Shown here piece after piece: positions 36,158-44,505 of a stretch of DNA of 64,000 nt. The stretch is from Pseudomonas sp. Irchel s3f7 (GTDB lineage: Bacteria; Pseudomonadota; Gammaproteobacteria; Pseudomonadales; Pseudomonadaceae). The position numbers and the translations under genes were made by a program. The notes under the pieces are model-generated. The model worked only from the letters and a program-made list of their open reading frames with translations. It was not told the DNA's origin and ran no database searches. Positions within the stretch are counted from its first letter, which is position 1, and each line of letters starts with the position of its first letter. The DNA is taken from the NCBI RefSeq assembly GCF_900187615.1, contig NZ_FYDO01000001.1, positions 62,001 through 126,000 on the forward strand, read 5' to 3'.

Positions 36158-37456
36158 ATGTTCAGAATCCTCTTTCGCTTGTATGTCGTGACTATCGTCT
36201 CGTACAGCGCGGCAATCTATCTGGTGCCGGACCTGGTGGTCAGGGTCTTCCAGGAACGCTTCGTCACCTACAACCTTGATTACTCTCGCGGCTTGCAGAC
36301 GTTGATCGTCAAGCAGTTTCATGCCGTGCCCGCCGATCAGTGGCCCGCTTTGGCCGCGCAGATGGACAAAGAATTCGATCCGCTGCACATCGTCCTCAGC
36401 GGCAACGACGACCCCGGTTTATCCCTTGATGAGCAGCAGCGCTTGCAGCGCGGCGAGAATGTCGTGCGCGTCGGCGACTGGGGCTGGCGTACGTTGGCGG
36501 TGGCGCCGCTGAATGATCGGACGGTGGTGCAAATGGTCGTGCCGCCGGACCCGATGGACGTCAACCTGTTGTACTGGAGCATCAACGTGCTGATTGGCGC
36601 GACCATGCTCGCCTGTCTGCTGCTTTGGTTGCGCCCGCACTGGCGCGATCTGGAGCGCCTGAAAGGCACCGCCGAGCGCTTCGGCAAGGGCCACCTGAGC
36701 GAGCGCACGCAAATCGCTCCGAGCTCCAACATCGGCAGCCTGGCCAATGTCTTCGACACCATGGCCGGCGACATCGAGAACCTGCTCAACCAGCAGCGGG
36801 ACCTGCTCAACGCGGTGTCCCATGAACTGCGCACGCCGCTGACTCGCCTGGACTTCGGTCTGGCGCTGGCCCTGTCCGATGACTTGCCGACAGCCAGCCG
36901 CGAGCGTTTGCAGAGCCTGGTGGCGCACATTCGTGAACTCGACGAACTGGTACTGGAATTGCTCTCTTACAGTCGTCTGCAAAACCCGGCGCAGTTGCCG
37001 GAACAGGTTGACGTGTCGCTGGATGAATTCATCGACAGCATTTTGGGCAGCGTCGATGACGAGCAATCACCGGACATCGTCATCGACGTGCTGCTGCACG
37101 GCCAACTCGAACGCTTCAGCCTCGACCCGCGCCTGACGGCACGCGCCCTGCAAAACCTGTTGCGCAACGCCATGCGCTATTGCGAAGAACGCATCCAGAT
37201 TGGTGTGCAGGTGTACGCCGGTGGGTGTGAAATCTGGGTGGACGATGACGGCATAGGCATCCCCGAAGACGAGCGCGAGCGCATTTTCGAACCGTTCTAC
37301 CGCCTTGACCGCAGCCGCGACCGCGCCACGGGCGGGTTCGGTCTGGGGCTGGCGATCAGTCGCCGGGCGTTGGAAGCCCAGGGTGGGACACTGACGGTTG
37401 AAACCTCGCCGTTGGGTGGGGCGCGATTCAGGTTGTGGCTGCCGGCAGCGGGCTGA
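36158..37456 (+). CDS. Sensor histidine kinase (RstB-like)
   Basis: 432 aa. TM1 at about residues 5-25, a periplasmic domain of about 110 residues, TM2 at 140-160, then HAMP, HisKA and HATPase_c. The phosphorylated H222 lies in NAVSHELRTPLTRLDFGLAL. The G1 and G2 boxes are DDDGIGIPEDERERIFEPFY and GGFGLGLAISRRAL. The start at MFRILFRLY follows the regulator stop by 4 bp, so the pair is co-transcribed. The signal is unknown; the RstB-type periplasmic domain in other species responds to Mg2+ or acid. Confidence 0.92.
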   Translation: MFRILFRLYVVTIVSYSAAIYLVPDLVVRVFQERFVTYNLDYSRGLQTLIVKQFHAVPADQWPALAAQMDKEFDPLHIVLSGNDDPGLSLDEQQRLQRGENVVRVGDWGWRTLAVAPLNDRTVVQMVVPPDPMDVNLLYWSINVLIGATMLACLLLWLRPHWRDLERLKGTAERFGKGHLSERTQIAPSSNIGSLANVFDTMAGDIENLLNQQRDLLNAVSHELRTPLTRLDFGLALALSDDLPTASRERLQSLVAHIRELDELVLELLSYSRLQNPAQLPEQVDVSLDEFIDSILGSVDDEQSPDIVIDVLLHGQLERFSLDPRLTARALQNLLRNAMRYCEERIQIGVQVYAGGCEIWVDDDGIGIPEDERERIFEPFYRLDRSRDRATGGFGLGLAISRRALEAQGGTLTVETSPLGGARFRLWLPAAG

Positions 37457-37497
37457 ATTCGACGAACGGCAGCGTGTGCGCTGCGCATGAATCCACG

Positions 37498-37517
37498 AAC
37501 TGTCATGTTTGACAGTT
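37498..37517. promoter_or_regulatory. Lux-box-like palindrome upstream of a 90-aa ORF
   Basis: AACTGTCATGTTTGACAGTT is a perfect 8-bp inverted repeat around TGTT. Its 16-bp core differs from that at 20435-20450 at only two positions. It is 70 bp upstream of ATG 37588. Confidence 0.5.
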
Positions 37518-37587
37518 GCGATGCCGGCAACTTGCGCGTTTCATTGGCCCGGTGCAGTCAAGCGGACGACAAGGGTGGGAAGCAGGG

Positions 37588-37860
37588 ATGAGCGCGCCAA
37601 CAATAACAAGATGCGGTCTGGGGACGATCAGTGCGATCAGGGACGTCAGGATCGACTCTGCGTCGACGTGTTTTGCAATGGTCAAGCCTGAGGACGATTT
37701 CTGCGCCTGCGTGGCGATCAGGTTAGCGGCCGGGATCACAACCGCCGGCCAGTGCTTTCTGGTCGGTGACAAGGTGCAGTACACGCTGATGGCGCGGCCG
37801 GGAGAGTTCCCGCGTGCACAACACCTGGTAAAGCTTCAGGCCGACGATGGGGCTGTGTAA
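37588..37860 (+). CDS. Small hypothetical protein, possibly OB-fold
   Basis: 90 aa, with AAGCAGGG directly before the ATG. Not recognised. The pattern GTISAIRDVRIDSASTCFAM, then D..F.A.VAI, then CFLVGDKVQYTLM followed by a Gly and A..LVKL near the end, recalls the strand order of cold-shock (OB-fold) domains, but the RNP1 aromatic motifs are missing. So it is at best a divergent relative. A palindrome shared with the 659-aa gene lies upstream. Codon use is compatible with coding. Its reality rests on the ribosome site and the open frame. Confidence 0.5.
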   Translation: MSAPTITRCGLGTISAIRDVRIDSASTCFAMVKPEDDFCACVAIRLAAGITTAGQCFLVGDKVQYTLMARPGEFPRAQHLVKLQADDGAV

Positions 37861-37900
37861 GCGTCAGGTCTTCGCCTCACCACACCACCATCAACCTGCC

Positions 37901-38929
37901 TCATTTGCCGACAGGATTGGATTTATCCAGCCAGGCCAGCAGCGCCTGATGGAATTTTTCCGGTTCTTCCATTTGCGGCGCATGGCCCATACCGGGGAAC
38001 TCGATCAGCGTCGAGTGAGGAATCATCTTCGCCACCTGTTTGCCGAGTACGTCGTACTGGCCGATTTTCGCCTTGACCTCGGGTGACGCGATGTCGCTGC
38101 CGATGGCCGTGGTGTCGGACGTACCGATCAACAACAGGGTCGGCATTTTCAGGTTGGGGAATTCGTAAAACACCGGCTGGGTGAAAATCATGTCGTAGAC
38201 CAGCGCCGAATTCCACGCGACCTGGGTATGCCCCGAGCCTTTGTTCAGGCCGGCGAGCATGTCCACCCAACGATCGAAATCCGGTTTCCAGCGGCCGCCG
38301 TAATAGGTGTTGCGCTCGTAGGTGCGAATGCCGTCGGCGCTGAGCTTGAGTTCGCGCTCGTACCATTGGTCCACCGTGCGATAGGGCACACCGAGGGCTT
38401 TCCAGTCTTCCAGGCCAATCGGATTGACCATCGCCAGTTGCTCGACTTGCTCGGGGTATTGCAGGGCATAACGGGTGGCGAGCATGCCGCCGGTGGAGTG
38501 GCCGAGCAGGGTGGCTTTCTGGATGCCGAGGGCTTTGAGCAACTGCTGGGTGTTACTGGCCAGTTGCTGGAAGGTGTATTGGTAGTTGTCCGGTTTGCTG
38601 GAGGTGCAGAAACCGATCTGGTCCGGTGCGATGACCCGGTAACCGGCGTCGCTCAGGGCTTTGATCGAACGCTCCCAGGTGGCGCCGCAGAAATTCTTGC
38701 CGTGCATCAGCACCACGCTGCGACCGTTGGCCTTGCCTTGCGCGGCGACGTCCATGTAACCCATTTGCAGGGATTTACCCTGGGACTCGAAGGCGAAATG
38801 CTTGAGCGTGTAGGGATACTCGAAACCTTGCAGCTCGGGACCATACACCGGGCCTTCGGCGTAGGCAGTGAGGGGCAGGGCGGTGGTCAGCAGCAGGCCG
38901 GATAACCAGCGGGGGAACGGCAGCGACAT
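37901..38929 (-). CDS. Exported alpha/beta hydrolase
   Basis: 342 aa. The signal peptide MSLPFPRWLSGLLLTTALPL is cleaved after TAYA. Alpha/beta-hydrolase fold: oxyanion region VVLMHGKNFCGATWE, nucleophile elbow LLGHSTGGMLATRYA, and an acid and final His near the C-terminus (FPGMGHAPQMEEPEKF). It is probably periplasmic. GGAG precedes ATG 38929, chosen over a start four codons earlier. The substrate is unknown; the APDQIGFCTSSKP block is typical of epoxide-hydrolase or haloperoxidase-like esterases. A standalone gene. Confidence 0.87.
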   Translation of the reverse strand: MSLPFPRWLSGLLLTTALPLTAYAEGPVYGPELQGFEYPYTLKHFAFESQGKSLQMGYMDVAAQGKANGRSVVLMHGKNFCGATWERSIKALSDAGYRVIAPDQIGFCTSSKPDNYQYTFQQLASNTQQLLKALGIQKATLLGHSTGGMLATRYALQYPEQVEQLAMVNPIGLEDWKALGVPYRTVDQWYERELKLSADGIRTYERNTYYGGRWKPDFDRWVDMLAGLNKGSGHTQVAWNSALVYDMIFTQPVFYEFPNLKMPTLLLIGTSDTTAIGSDIASPEVKAKIGQYDVLGKQVAKMIPHSTLIEFPGMGHAPQMEEPEKFHQALLAWLDKSNPVGK

Positions 38930-39011
38930 GGGGAACTCCATCAGGCATCCGCCGATGCTGGATCGGCTTGATTAGGGCGACATTAAACAGGCAACAGCCA
39001 CCCTTATTGGT

Positions 39012-39449
39012 TCAACCCATCCAGCCCAGCGTCGCCAGTGCCAGCACGCCATAACGGGCCCCTTTGGCGAGGGTAACGATCAGCAGAAATCGCCCCAGCG
39101 GCTCGCGCATCACGCCGGCCACCAGGGTCAGCGGATCGCCAATCACCGGCAGCCAACTGAGCAGCAACGACCAATGACCTCCGCGCTGGTAGTAAATCCG
39201 GGCTTTTTCCAGACGCTCCGGGCTGACTGGAAACCAGCGCCGATCGCGAAACCGCTCGATACCGCGTCCCAGCCACCAGTTAAGCAGCGAACCGAGGACG
39301 TTGCCCAGCGTCGCCACCCCCAGCAACAGCCAGATATCGTACCGGTCGCTGGCCAGCAAACCCACCAGCACGGCTTCGGACTGCAAGGGCAGCAATGTCG
39401 CCGCGCCGAACGCGGCAAAAAACAGCCCGATGTACGCTCCGAAAATCAA
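39012..39449 (-). CDS. YqaA-family (SNARE-associated/DedA-like) membrane protein
   Basis: 145 aa with three or four hydrophobic segments. Family features: PLQSEAVLVGLLASDRYD, GNVLGSLLNWWLGRGIERF and SWLPVIGDPLTLVAGVMRE, the last being the conserved YqaA Gly-Asp-Pro re-entrant region. The apparent start is TTG, overlapping the stop of the DUF411 gene (TTGA), which implies translational coupling. The role is unknown; relatives are linked to membrane lipid handling. Confidence 0.85.
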   Translation of the reverse strand: MIFGAYIGLFFAAFGAATLLPLQSEAVLVGLLASDRYDIWLLLGVATLGNVLGSLLNWWLGRGIERFRDRRWFPVSPERLEKARIYYQRGGHWSLLLSWLPVIGDPLTLVAGVMREPLGRFLLIVTLAKGARYGVLALATLGWMG

Positions 39450-39898
39450 TGCGCCGGGTAGTCCACGACCACTACGTCAGAGCCATCCTTTTTCAGGCCG
39501 ATGACCTGATAGGCATCGCTCATACCGTCCATTTCCATCCCGGGCGAACCCATCGGCATGCCGGGTGCGGCGACGCCCAACAGATCGTCGCGTTTGCTCA
39601 GGGCCAACACTTGATCGGCAGGCACGTGGCCCTCGACAAACTTGCCGTTGATTAACCCGGTGTGGCACGAGGCCAGGCGCGGCGGTACGCCGTGTTGTTG
39701 CTTGAATGAGCTCATGTCGGTTTCAACGTGATCCTCGACTTTGAAACCGTTGGCTTCCAGGTGACTGATCCACTTTTTGCAGCAACCGCAATTGGCATCG
39801 CGGTGGACTTCGATCGGGATCAGGTCGGCGGCCTGGGCCAGGGAGGAAACAAACAGGGCGCTCAGGGCGATCAGGCGTAGGTGGGTTCGCATGGGCAT
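39446..39898 (-). CDS. DUF411 periplasmic metal-binding protein
   Basis: 150 aa. A signal peptide ends at LAQAAD. The mature protein has the DUF411 cysteine cluster in DANCGCCKKWISHLEANGF, a third cysteine in RLASCHTGLINGKFVEGHVP, and a Met-rich stretch PGMPMGSPGMEMDGM, all features suited to copper binding. These proteins usually lie in copper-resistance loci; here the partner is a YqaA-type membrane protein overlapping by 4 bp. An inverted repeat 32 bp upstream of the start may be an operator. Confidence 0.9.
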   Translation of the reverse strand: MPMRTHLRLIALSALFVSSLAQAADLIPIEVHRDANCGCCKKWISHLEANGFKVEDHVETDMSSFKQQHGVPPRLASCHTGLINGKFVEGHVPADQVLALSKRDDLLGVAAPGMPMGSPGMEMDGMSDAYQVIGLKKDGSDVVVVDYPAH

Positions 39899-39929
39899 TC
39901 GTCTCGGCTAACGGGCAAAAAAACGCATT

Positions 39930-39950
39930 CTGACCGTTTTCCCCGGTCAG
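39930..39950. promoter_or_regulatory. Inverted repeat upstream of the DUF411 gene
   Basis: CTGACCG, 7-nt spacer, CGGTCAG, a perfect 7-bp repeat. It could be an operator or a leader hairpin; no regulator gene is adjacent. Confidence 0.35.
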
Positions 39951-40178
39951 GCATTCGATGAGTGTTTCAAAGTGCTACAGCTCGATCATCGTGGATCAAT
40001 GCTGTCAGCCGGATGAGGGGAACATTACAACGTTGTCAGGTTGTCGCTCGAGCGCCTGTGCTGGCGCGCAAGGGGTGAAAAATCTCACGGTTATCGCCGC
40101 AACGAAGCCAAAACGCTTCATCGTCTGTAACATGAGGCCCCGCCAAGTCGGACACATTTTCAGTTTCAGGAAACCGCA

Positions 40179-40367
40179 ATGACTCAGTCGCAACGTTTGA
40201 AATATTCGATTCTGATCTCCCTCGTCGTGCTGGGGATCATGTTTGGCCTTTCGTGGTTGCAGAACACCGGCGCGATCAGCGAAAAAATGTTCCAGTACAT
40301 CGCCATCGGCGTGGCGGTGGTCGTGGTGGTCATCAATGGCATGATGCGCCGCAAGGTCAAGCCCTGA
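40179..40367 (+). CDS. Small two-helix membrane protein
   Basis: 62 aa, AGGAAA before the ATG. Two hydrophobic helices (residues 9-27 ILISLVVLGIMFGLSWL; 40-54 YIAIGVAVVVVVING) end in a basic tail MMRRKVKP. No named family is recognised, but the regular layout and C/G-ending codons suggest a real conserved pseudomonad protein. No operon partner; it is convergent with the next gene. Confidence 0.65.
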   Translation: MTQSQRLKYSILISLVVLGIMFGLSWLQNTGAISEKMFQYIAIGVAVVVVVINGMMRRKVKP

Positions 40368-40387
40368 AATCCAGGGCCCTGGCTTGA

Positions 40388-40759
40388 TTATTCGAGATGG
40401 AGCATAGCGGCAGCCTGTGGGTGCAGGCTGTAGCTTTTGTCCGGGTTGAGGACAATCACACCTTCGCTGCACAGGCGCTTCAACACTTCGCGCACGCTTA
40501 GAAATGACAGCGGGATATCCAGCTCCAGCAAATGGCTGTGCACGCCCCGCACGCCCAGGCTGCGGTCGTTGTCGGCGGCCGAGAGCAGGGCATCGATGAC
40601 TTTGAGACGAATCAGACTGGTTCGCAGACCAAAGCTCTTGAGCAGAACCCTGATCCGATCGTTACCGTGGCGTTCGGTGCGTGGCTCGAATACGCCGACT
40701 CCCAAGGAAGTACCCTTTGGCGCGTTGCTACCGTCCGCTGGCAGTTGCGAGTTGTACAT
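40388..40759 (-). CDS. Fur-like winged-helix protein lacking the metal domain
   Basis: 123 aa. Residues about 35-115 follow the Fur N-terminal DNA-binding pattern: LLKSFGLRTSLIRLKVIDAL, then GVHSHLLELDIPLSFLSVRE and a wing ending VIVLNPDKSYSL. The C-terminal dimerisation and Zn/Fe-binding domain of true Fur/Zur is absent, as are the His/Cys ligands. It probably binds DNA but not metal through the usual sites. I recall such genes annotated as 'Fe2+/Zn2+ uptake regulation protein' in pseudomonads. It is divergent from the pvdQ promoter region. Confidence 0.7.
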   Translation of the reverse strand: MYNSQLPADGSNAPKGTSLGVGVFEPRTERHGNDRIRVLLKSFGLRTSLIRLKVIDALLSAADNDRSLGVRGVHSHLLELDIPLSFLSVREVLKRLCSEGVIVLNPDKSYSLHPQAAAMLHLE

Positions 40760-40914
40760 TGCAAAACTCCTTTTCAGAGCCTGATCAGGAAAAAATAGGC
40801 GCTCTCGTATAACTAGACGTTTGAGCAGCCCGAATCATGAAGCTTTAAATGTAGAAATTTTGTCGAAGCCATGTGATCAGGCTGTAAGCCCCCGCGCCAA
40901 TACGCCGCAAACCC

Positions 40915-40937
40915 TAAATTTTTTGTGTGTGCTTCGT
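40915..40937 (+). promoter_or_regulatory. Iron-starvation (PvdS) box-like promoter of pvdQ
   Basis: TAAAT at 40915-40919 and CGT at 40935-40937 separated by 15 nt, close to the PvdS consensus TAAAT-N16-CGT but one base short, about 70 bp before the pvdQ start codon. This fits control by PvdS and, indirectly, by Fur. Confidence 0.5.
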
Positions 40938-41009
40938 CCCTATAGGGAGGTGCAGTGCCTGTCCGTACAGCAGCGCTGTGGCCATCGTTTTTTTCGATCA
41001 GGAGCGAGC

Positions 41010-43349
41010 GTGATTATTTCCAGCCAGTTAACCAGGTTGAGCCTGGCGGGTGTGTTACTGGGGTTGAGCCTTGCAGCAAGCGCGCGCCACCAGCCCGAGG
41101 AGGTAACGGCCGATATCCGCAGGACCGGTTTCGGCGTGCCGCACATTCGTGCCGACAACGAACGCGGGCTCGGCTACGGCATCGGTTATGCCTACGCCCA
41201 GGACAACCTTTGCCTGCTGGCCAATGAAATCACCACGGTCAACGGCGAACGCTCACGGTATTTCGGGCCGGATCAGTTCACCGTCGAAGAACGTGAAAAC
41301 CTGACCAGCGATCTGTTCTTCACCTGGCTGAACACGCCGCAGGCTGTCGCGGGATTCTGGCAGGCACAAACGCCTGAGGTGCGCGAACTGATCGAAGGTT
41401 ACGTGGCGGGTTACAACCGTGCCCTGGCGGAGCGTCGCGCCCAGACGTTGCCGGTGCAATGCCAGGGCGACTGGGTGCGGGATATCACGGCGATGGATCT
41501 GGTCAAGTTGACGCGCCGTCTGCTGGTCGAGGGCGGTGTCGGGCAGTTCGCCGAAGCCCTGGCCGGTGCTACGCCACCCAAGTCGGTTACCCAGGCATCA
41601 AACGATCACGCCGCTTTCCAGGTCGCGACCGCACGTATGCAGCGTTTCGCGCTGGACCGGGGCAGCAATGCCGTGGCGGTCGGCAGCGACAGTTCCTTCA
41701 ACGGGCGCGGCATGCTGTTGGCCAATCCGCATTTTCCGTGGGTCGGCGGGATGCGTTTTTATCTGATGCACCTGACCATCCCCGGCAAACTGGACGTGAT
41801 GGGGGCCGCCTTACCCGGTCTGCCGGTGATCAACATCGGTTTCAATCGCCACCTGGCCTGGACCCACACAGTGGACTCGTCCAAGCATTTCACCTTGTAT
41901 CGCTTGCAACTGGATCCCAAGGATCCGACCCGTTACCTGCTGGATGGCGAGTCCTTGCCGCTGGACAAGCAGACCGTCAACGTCAAACAGGCGGACGGGC
42001 AGGTCAAGGCGATTGCCCATGACGTCTACAGCTCGAAGTTCGGCCCGATCGTGCAATGGCCCGGCAAGCTCGACTGGGACCATCAGTACGCCTTCAGTCT
42101 GCGCGATGCCAATCTGGAAAACGACCGCGTCCTGCAGCAGTGGTACGCGATGAATCGTGCCGAAACGCTCAAGGATTTCCAGGCCTCGGTGCACACCATT
42201 CAAGGCATCCCGTGGGTCAACACTCTGGCGGCGGACGATCAGGGCCAGACGCTGTACATGAACCTGTCGGTGGTGCCGAACGTAGGCGCCGACAAACTCG
42301 CGAAATGCAGCGATCCGCGAATCGGCTTGCAGATGATCATCCTGGACGGTTCCAACAGCGCCTGCGCCTGGGACATCGATCCGCAGGCGGCGCAACAAGG
42401 GATTTATGCGTCCAGCCAGTTGCCGCAATTGCTGCGCAAGGACTTTGTCCAGCACTCCAACGACTCGGCGTGGATGGCCAACCCGGCGCAGCCGCTGACG
42501 GGCTATTCGCCGTTGATCAGCCAGGACGGCCAGCCGCTGGGGCTGCGTTCGCGATTTGCGCTGGATCGCCTGGCTACACTGGCCAAGTCCGGCAAGATTG
42601 GCGCGGCGGATCTGCAGCGCATGGTGATGGAGGATCAGGTCTATCAGGCCGAACAGGTCATGCCGGACGTCTTGCAGTTCTGTGCGACCGCTCTCGGTGC
42701 TGATGCAAAAGACCTTGGGCCGCTGTGCACCAGCCTCAAGACCTGGGATCGCCATGCGAACCTGAATAGCGGCCTGGGTTTCGTGCACTTCCAGAATCTA
42801 ATGGAGGCGCTGGAACAATCCCCGGATGTCTGGCGTGTGGCGTTCGATCCGAAAGCCCCGCAACACACCCCCCGTGGCCTTGCGGTCGAGCGGCCTGAGG
42901 TGGCGGCGGCGTTACGTTCGGCGATGCTGGCTTCGGCACAGCAAGTGAGTGAGTCGGGGCTTAAGCCAAACAGCCGCTGGGGCGATATTCAGGTGGTCAG
43001 CAGCGGCGGACAGCAGACGCCGATTCATGGTGGGCCGGGAACGTTGGGCGTCTATAACGCTATCCAAAGCGTGCCGCGAACCGACGGCAAACGGGAAGTG
43101 GTCAGCGGCACAAGCTATCTGCAAGTGGTGACCTTCGATGACAACGGACCGCAAGCCAAAGGACTTCTTGCCTTTTCGTTGTCCAGTGATCCGGCATCGA
43201 AGTACGCCCGGGACCAGACGTTGGCCTTTTCGCAGAAACAGTTGAGTGTTTTGCCGTTCACCGAACAGCAGATCACGTCCGATCCGCAGTATCAGGTGCA
43301 GTCCATCCGGCAGGCTGAAGACAAGGCTGCCAAAGTGGCGGCTCAGTAA
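41010..43349 (+). CDS. pvdQ: Acyl-homoserine-lactone / pyoverdine-precursor acylase
   Basis: 779 aa, penicillin-acylase (Ntn hydrolase) family. A signal peptide (residues 1-26) exports it to the periplasm. The alpha chain includes RTGFGVPHIRADN and GYAYAQDNLCLL. Autocleavage should occur at Gly218-Ser219 in LDRGSNAVAVG, leaving Ser219 as the beta-chain N-terminal nucleophile. PvdQ removes the fatty-acyl chain from the pyoverdine precursor and can hydrolyse long-chain AHLs. The start is the GTG at 41010, placed after GGAG; the frame is open much further upstream, but those residues lie in the promoter. It is convergent with a FecR-type gene. Confidence 0.9.
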   Translation: MIISSQLTRLSLAGVLLGLSLAASARHQPEEVTADIRRTGFGVPHIRADNERGLGYGIGYAYAQDNLCLLANEITTVNGERSRYFGPDQFTVEERENLTSDLFFTWLNTPQAVAGFWQAQTPEVRELIEGYVAGYNRALAERRAQTLPVQCQGDWVRDITAMDLVKLTRRLLVEGGVGQFAEALAGATPPKSVTQASNDHAAFQVATARMQRFALDRGSNAVAVGSDSSFNGRGMLLANPHFPWVGGMRFYLMHLTIPGKLDVMGAALPGLPVINIGFNRHLAWTHTVDSSKHFTLYRLQLDPKDPTRYLLDGESLPLDKQTVNVKQADGQVKAIAHDVYSSKFGPIVQWPGKLDWDHQYAFSLRDANLENDRVLQQWYAMNRAETLKDFQASVHTIQGIPWVNTLAADDQGQTLYMNLSVVPNVGADKLAKCSDPRIGLQMIILDGSNSACAWDIDPQAAQQGIYASSQLPQLLRKDFVQHSNDSAWMANPAQPLTGYSPLISQDGQPLGLRSRFALDRLATLAKSGKIGAADLQRMVMEDQVYQAEQVMPDVLQFCATALGADAKDLGPLCTSLKTWDRHANLNSGLGFVHFQNLMEALEQSPDVWRVAFDPKAPQHTPRGLAVERPEVAAALRSAMLASAQQVSESGLKPNSRWGDIQVVSSGGQQTPIHGGPGTLGVYNAIQSVPRTDGKREVVSGTSYLQVVTFDDNGPQAKGLLAFSLSSDPASKYARDQTLAFSQKQLSVLPFTEQQITSDPQYQVQSIRQAEDKAAKVAAQ

Positions 43350-43376
43350 TGGCGTGAGCGTTTGAAGGGCGTAAAG

Positions 43377-43408
43377 AAGGCCGCCTCCCGAAAGGGATGC
43401 GGCCTTTT
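43377..43408. terminator. Terminator between pvdQ and the FecR-type gene
   Basis: AAGGCCGC / GCGGCCTT outer arms plus TCCC/GGGA inner arms around GAAA, followed by TTTT on the plus strand. Confidence 0.8.
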
Positions 43409-44409
43409 CAGCTTTTTGAAGGCTTTTGCGGAATCGAATTGACCACCAGATTGCCGCTCTGGTTACGCGTCAGGTAGACCGGCAAAACCCGTGGCAGGGA
43501 TTTCACCAGGCCATTGATGTCTTTGATGTTGTAGATGCCGCCAATATGGATCGAGCCAGTGTTGTGGTCGGCAACGACCAATGGCTGGTCCAGATAGCGA
43601 TTGATCAAGGGCAGCGCATCGCTCAACGCCATGTCATCGAGCACCAGTTTGCCCTGGCGCCAGGCCAGTGATGTGTCGTTGTCATAGGTTTGGCTGATGC
43701 GGGGAATGAAGTCGCCCGGACCATAATTCGCCTGCATCGAAGGCCCAAGGCGCAGACCGTCGCCGGGCAGGTCGTCGTTGCTGGTGACCAGCACTGAACC
43801 CTCGATCAGGTTGACCTTGACCTTGTCTTCATACATCCAGACGTTGAATTGGGTGCCCGTCACCCGGATGCGGCCTTCGGCAGCCTTGACCACAAACGGG
43901 TGGAGGGTGTCATGGCTGACGCTGAAGAACGCTTCGCCTTTCTTCAGCGTGATCTGCCGGTGATCCTTGTAGTTGCTGTACGTCAGTTCGCTACCCAGGT
44001 TCAGCTCGACCTGACTGCCGTCGTTCAGGGTGACGTGACGGACGTTGCCGCTCGCTTCGAAATGCTGGTACGAATTCGGTACCCAACCCAGATGCCAGCC
44101 GCTGTAAGCCGCCAGTGGCAATGCCAGGGCACATACCGCCGCCGCCATGCCGAAGGTACGCCATGGCGTTTTCGGTTTGGCGCGCACGATCGGCACGACG
44201 GGAGCGGGAGAAGGCAGATCGCCTGCGACCTCCCAGATTTCCAGCATGGCTTCGTACTCGAACGCATGCAGCGGGTGCGCATCACGCCATTGCTCGAACG
44301 CCAGGCGTTCTTGCCCGGTGCAGTCATTGGCGTGTAAACGCATGCACCAATGCGCAGCGGCATCGGTGATGGCGTCGTATTCGGCTTCCGAGAGCGTGTG
44401 TTCGGTCAT
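43408..44409 (-). CDS. FecR-family anti-sigma factor (FpvR-like)
   Basis: 333 aa. An N-terminal cytosolic sigma-binding domain (DUF4880; AAHWCMRLHANDCTGQERLA) is followed by one TM helix (FGMAAAVCALALPLAAYSG), the periplasmic FecR domain (VTLNDGSQVELNLGSELTYS, VKAAEGRIRVTGTQFNVW), and a C-terminal secretin/TonB short-N-like part (DALPLINRYLDQPLVVAD) that would contact a TonB receptor. Beside pvdQ it is probably the pyoverdine anti-sigma FpvR, but no sigma-factor or receptor gene is adjacent, so the symbol is not assigned. Confidence 0.85.
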   Translation of the reverse strand: MTEHTLSEAEYDAITDAAAHWCMRLHANDCTGQERLAFEQWRDAHPLHAFEYEAMLEIWEVAGDLPSPAPVVPIVRAKPKTPWRTFGMAAAVCALALPLAAYSGWHLGWVPNSYQHFEASGNVRHVTLNDGSQVELNLGSELTYSNYKDHRQITLKKGEAFFSVSHDTLHPFVVKAAEGRIRVTGTQFNVWMYEDKVKVNLIEGSVLVTSNDDLPGDGLRLGPSMQANYGPGDFIPRISQTYDNDTSLAWRQGKLVLDDMALSDALPLINRYLDQPLVVADHNTGSIHIGGIYNIKDINGLVKSLPRVLPVYLTRNQSGNLVVNSIPQKPSKS

Positions 44410-44505
44410 TGGCCCATCCTGATTTCCCGCATTCTAACCTCGGAGGCAGTCGGCGAGAACAACCGTCATGGCAATTACCCATCAAACTTGCAACTATTTT
44501 AAGCA

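Noticed and set aside
40821..41009. N-terminal extension of pvdQ
   Set aside because: The extra 63 codons run through the promoter region and lack a signal peptide; GTG 41010 has a good GGAG and yields a normal signal sequence.
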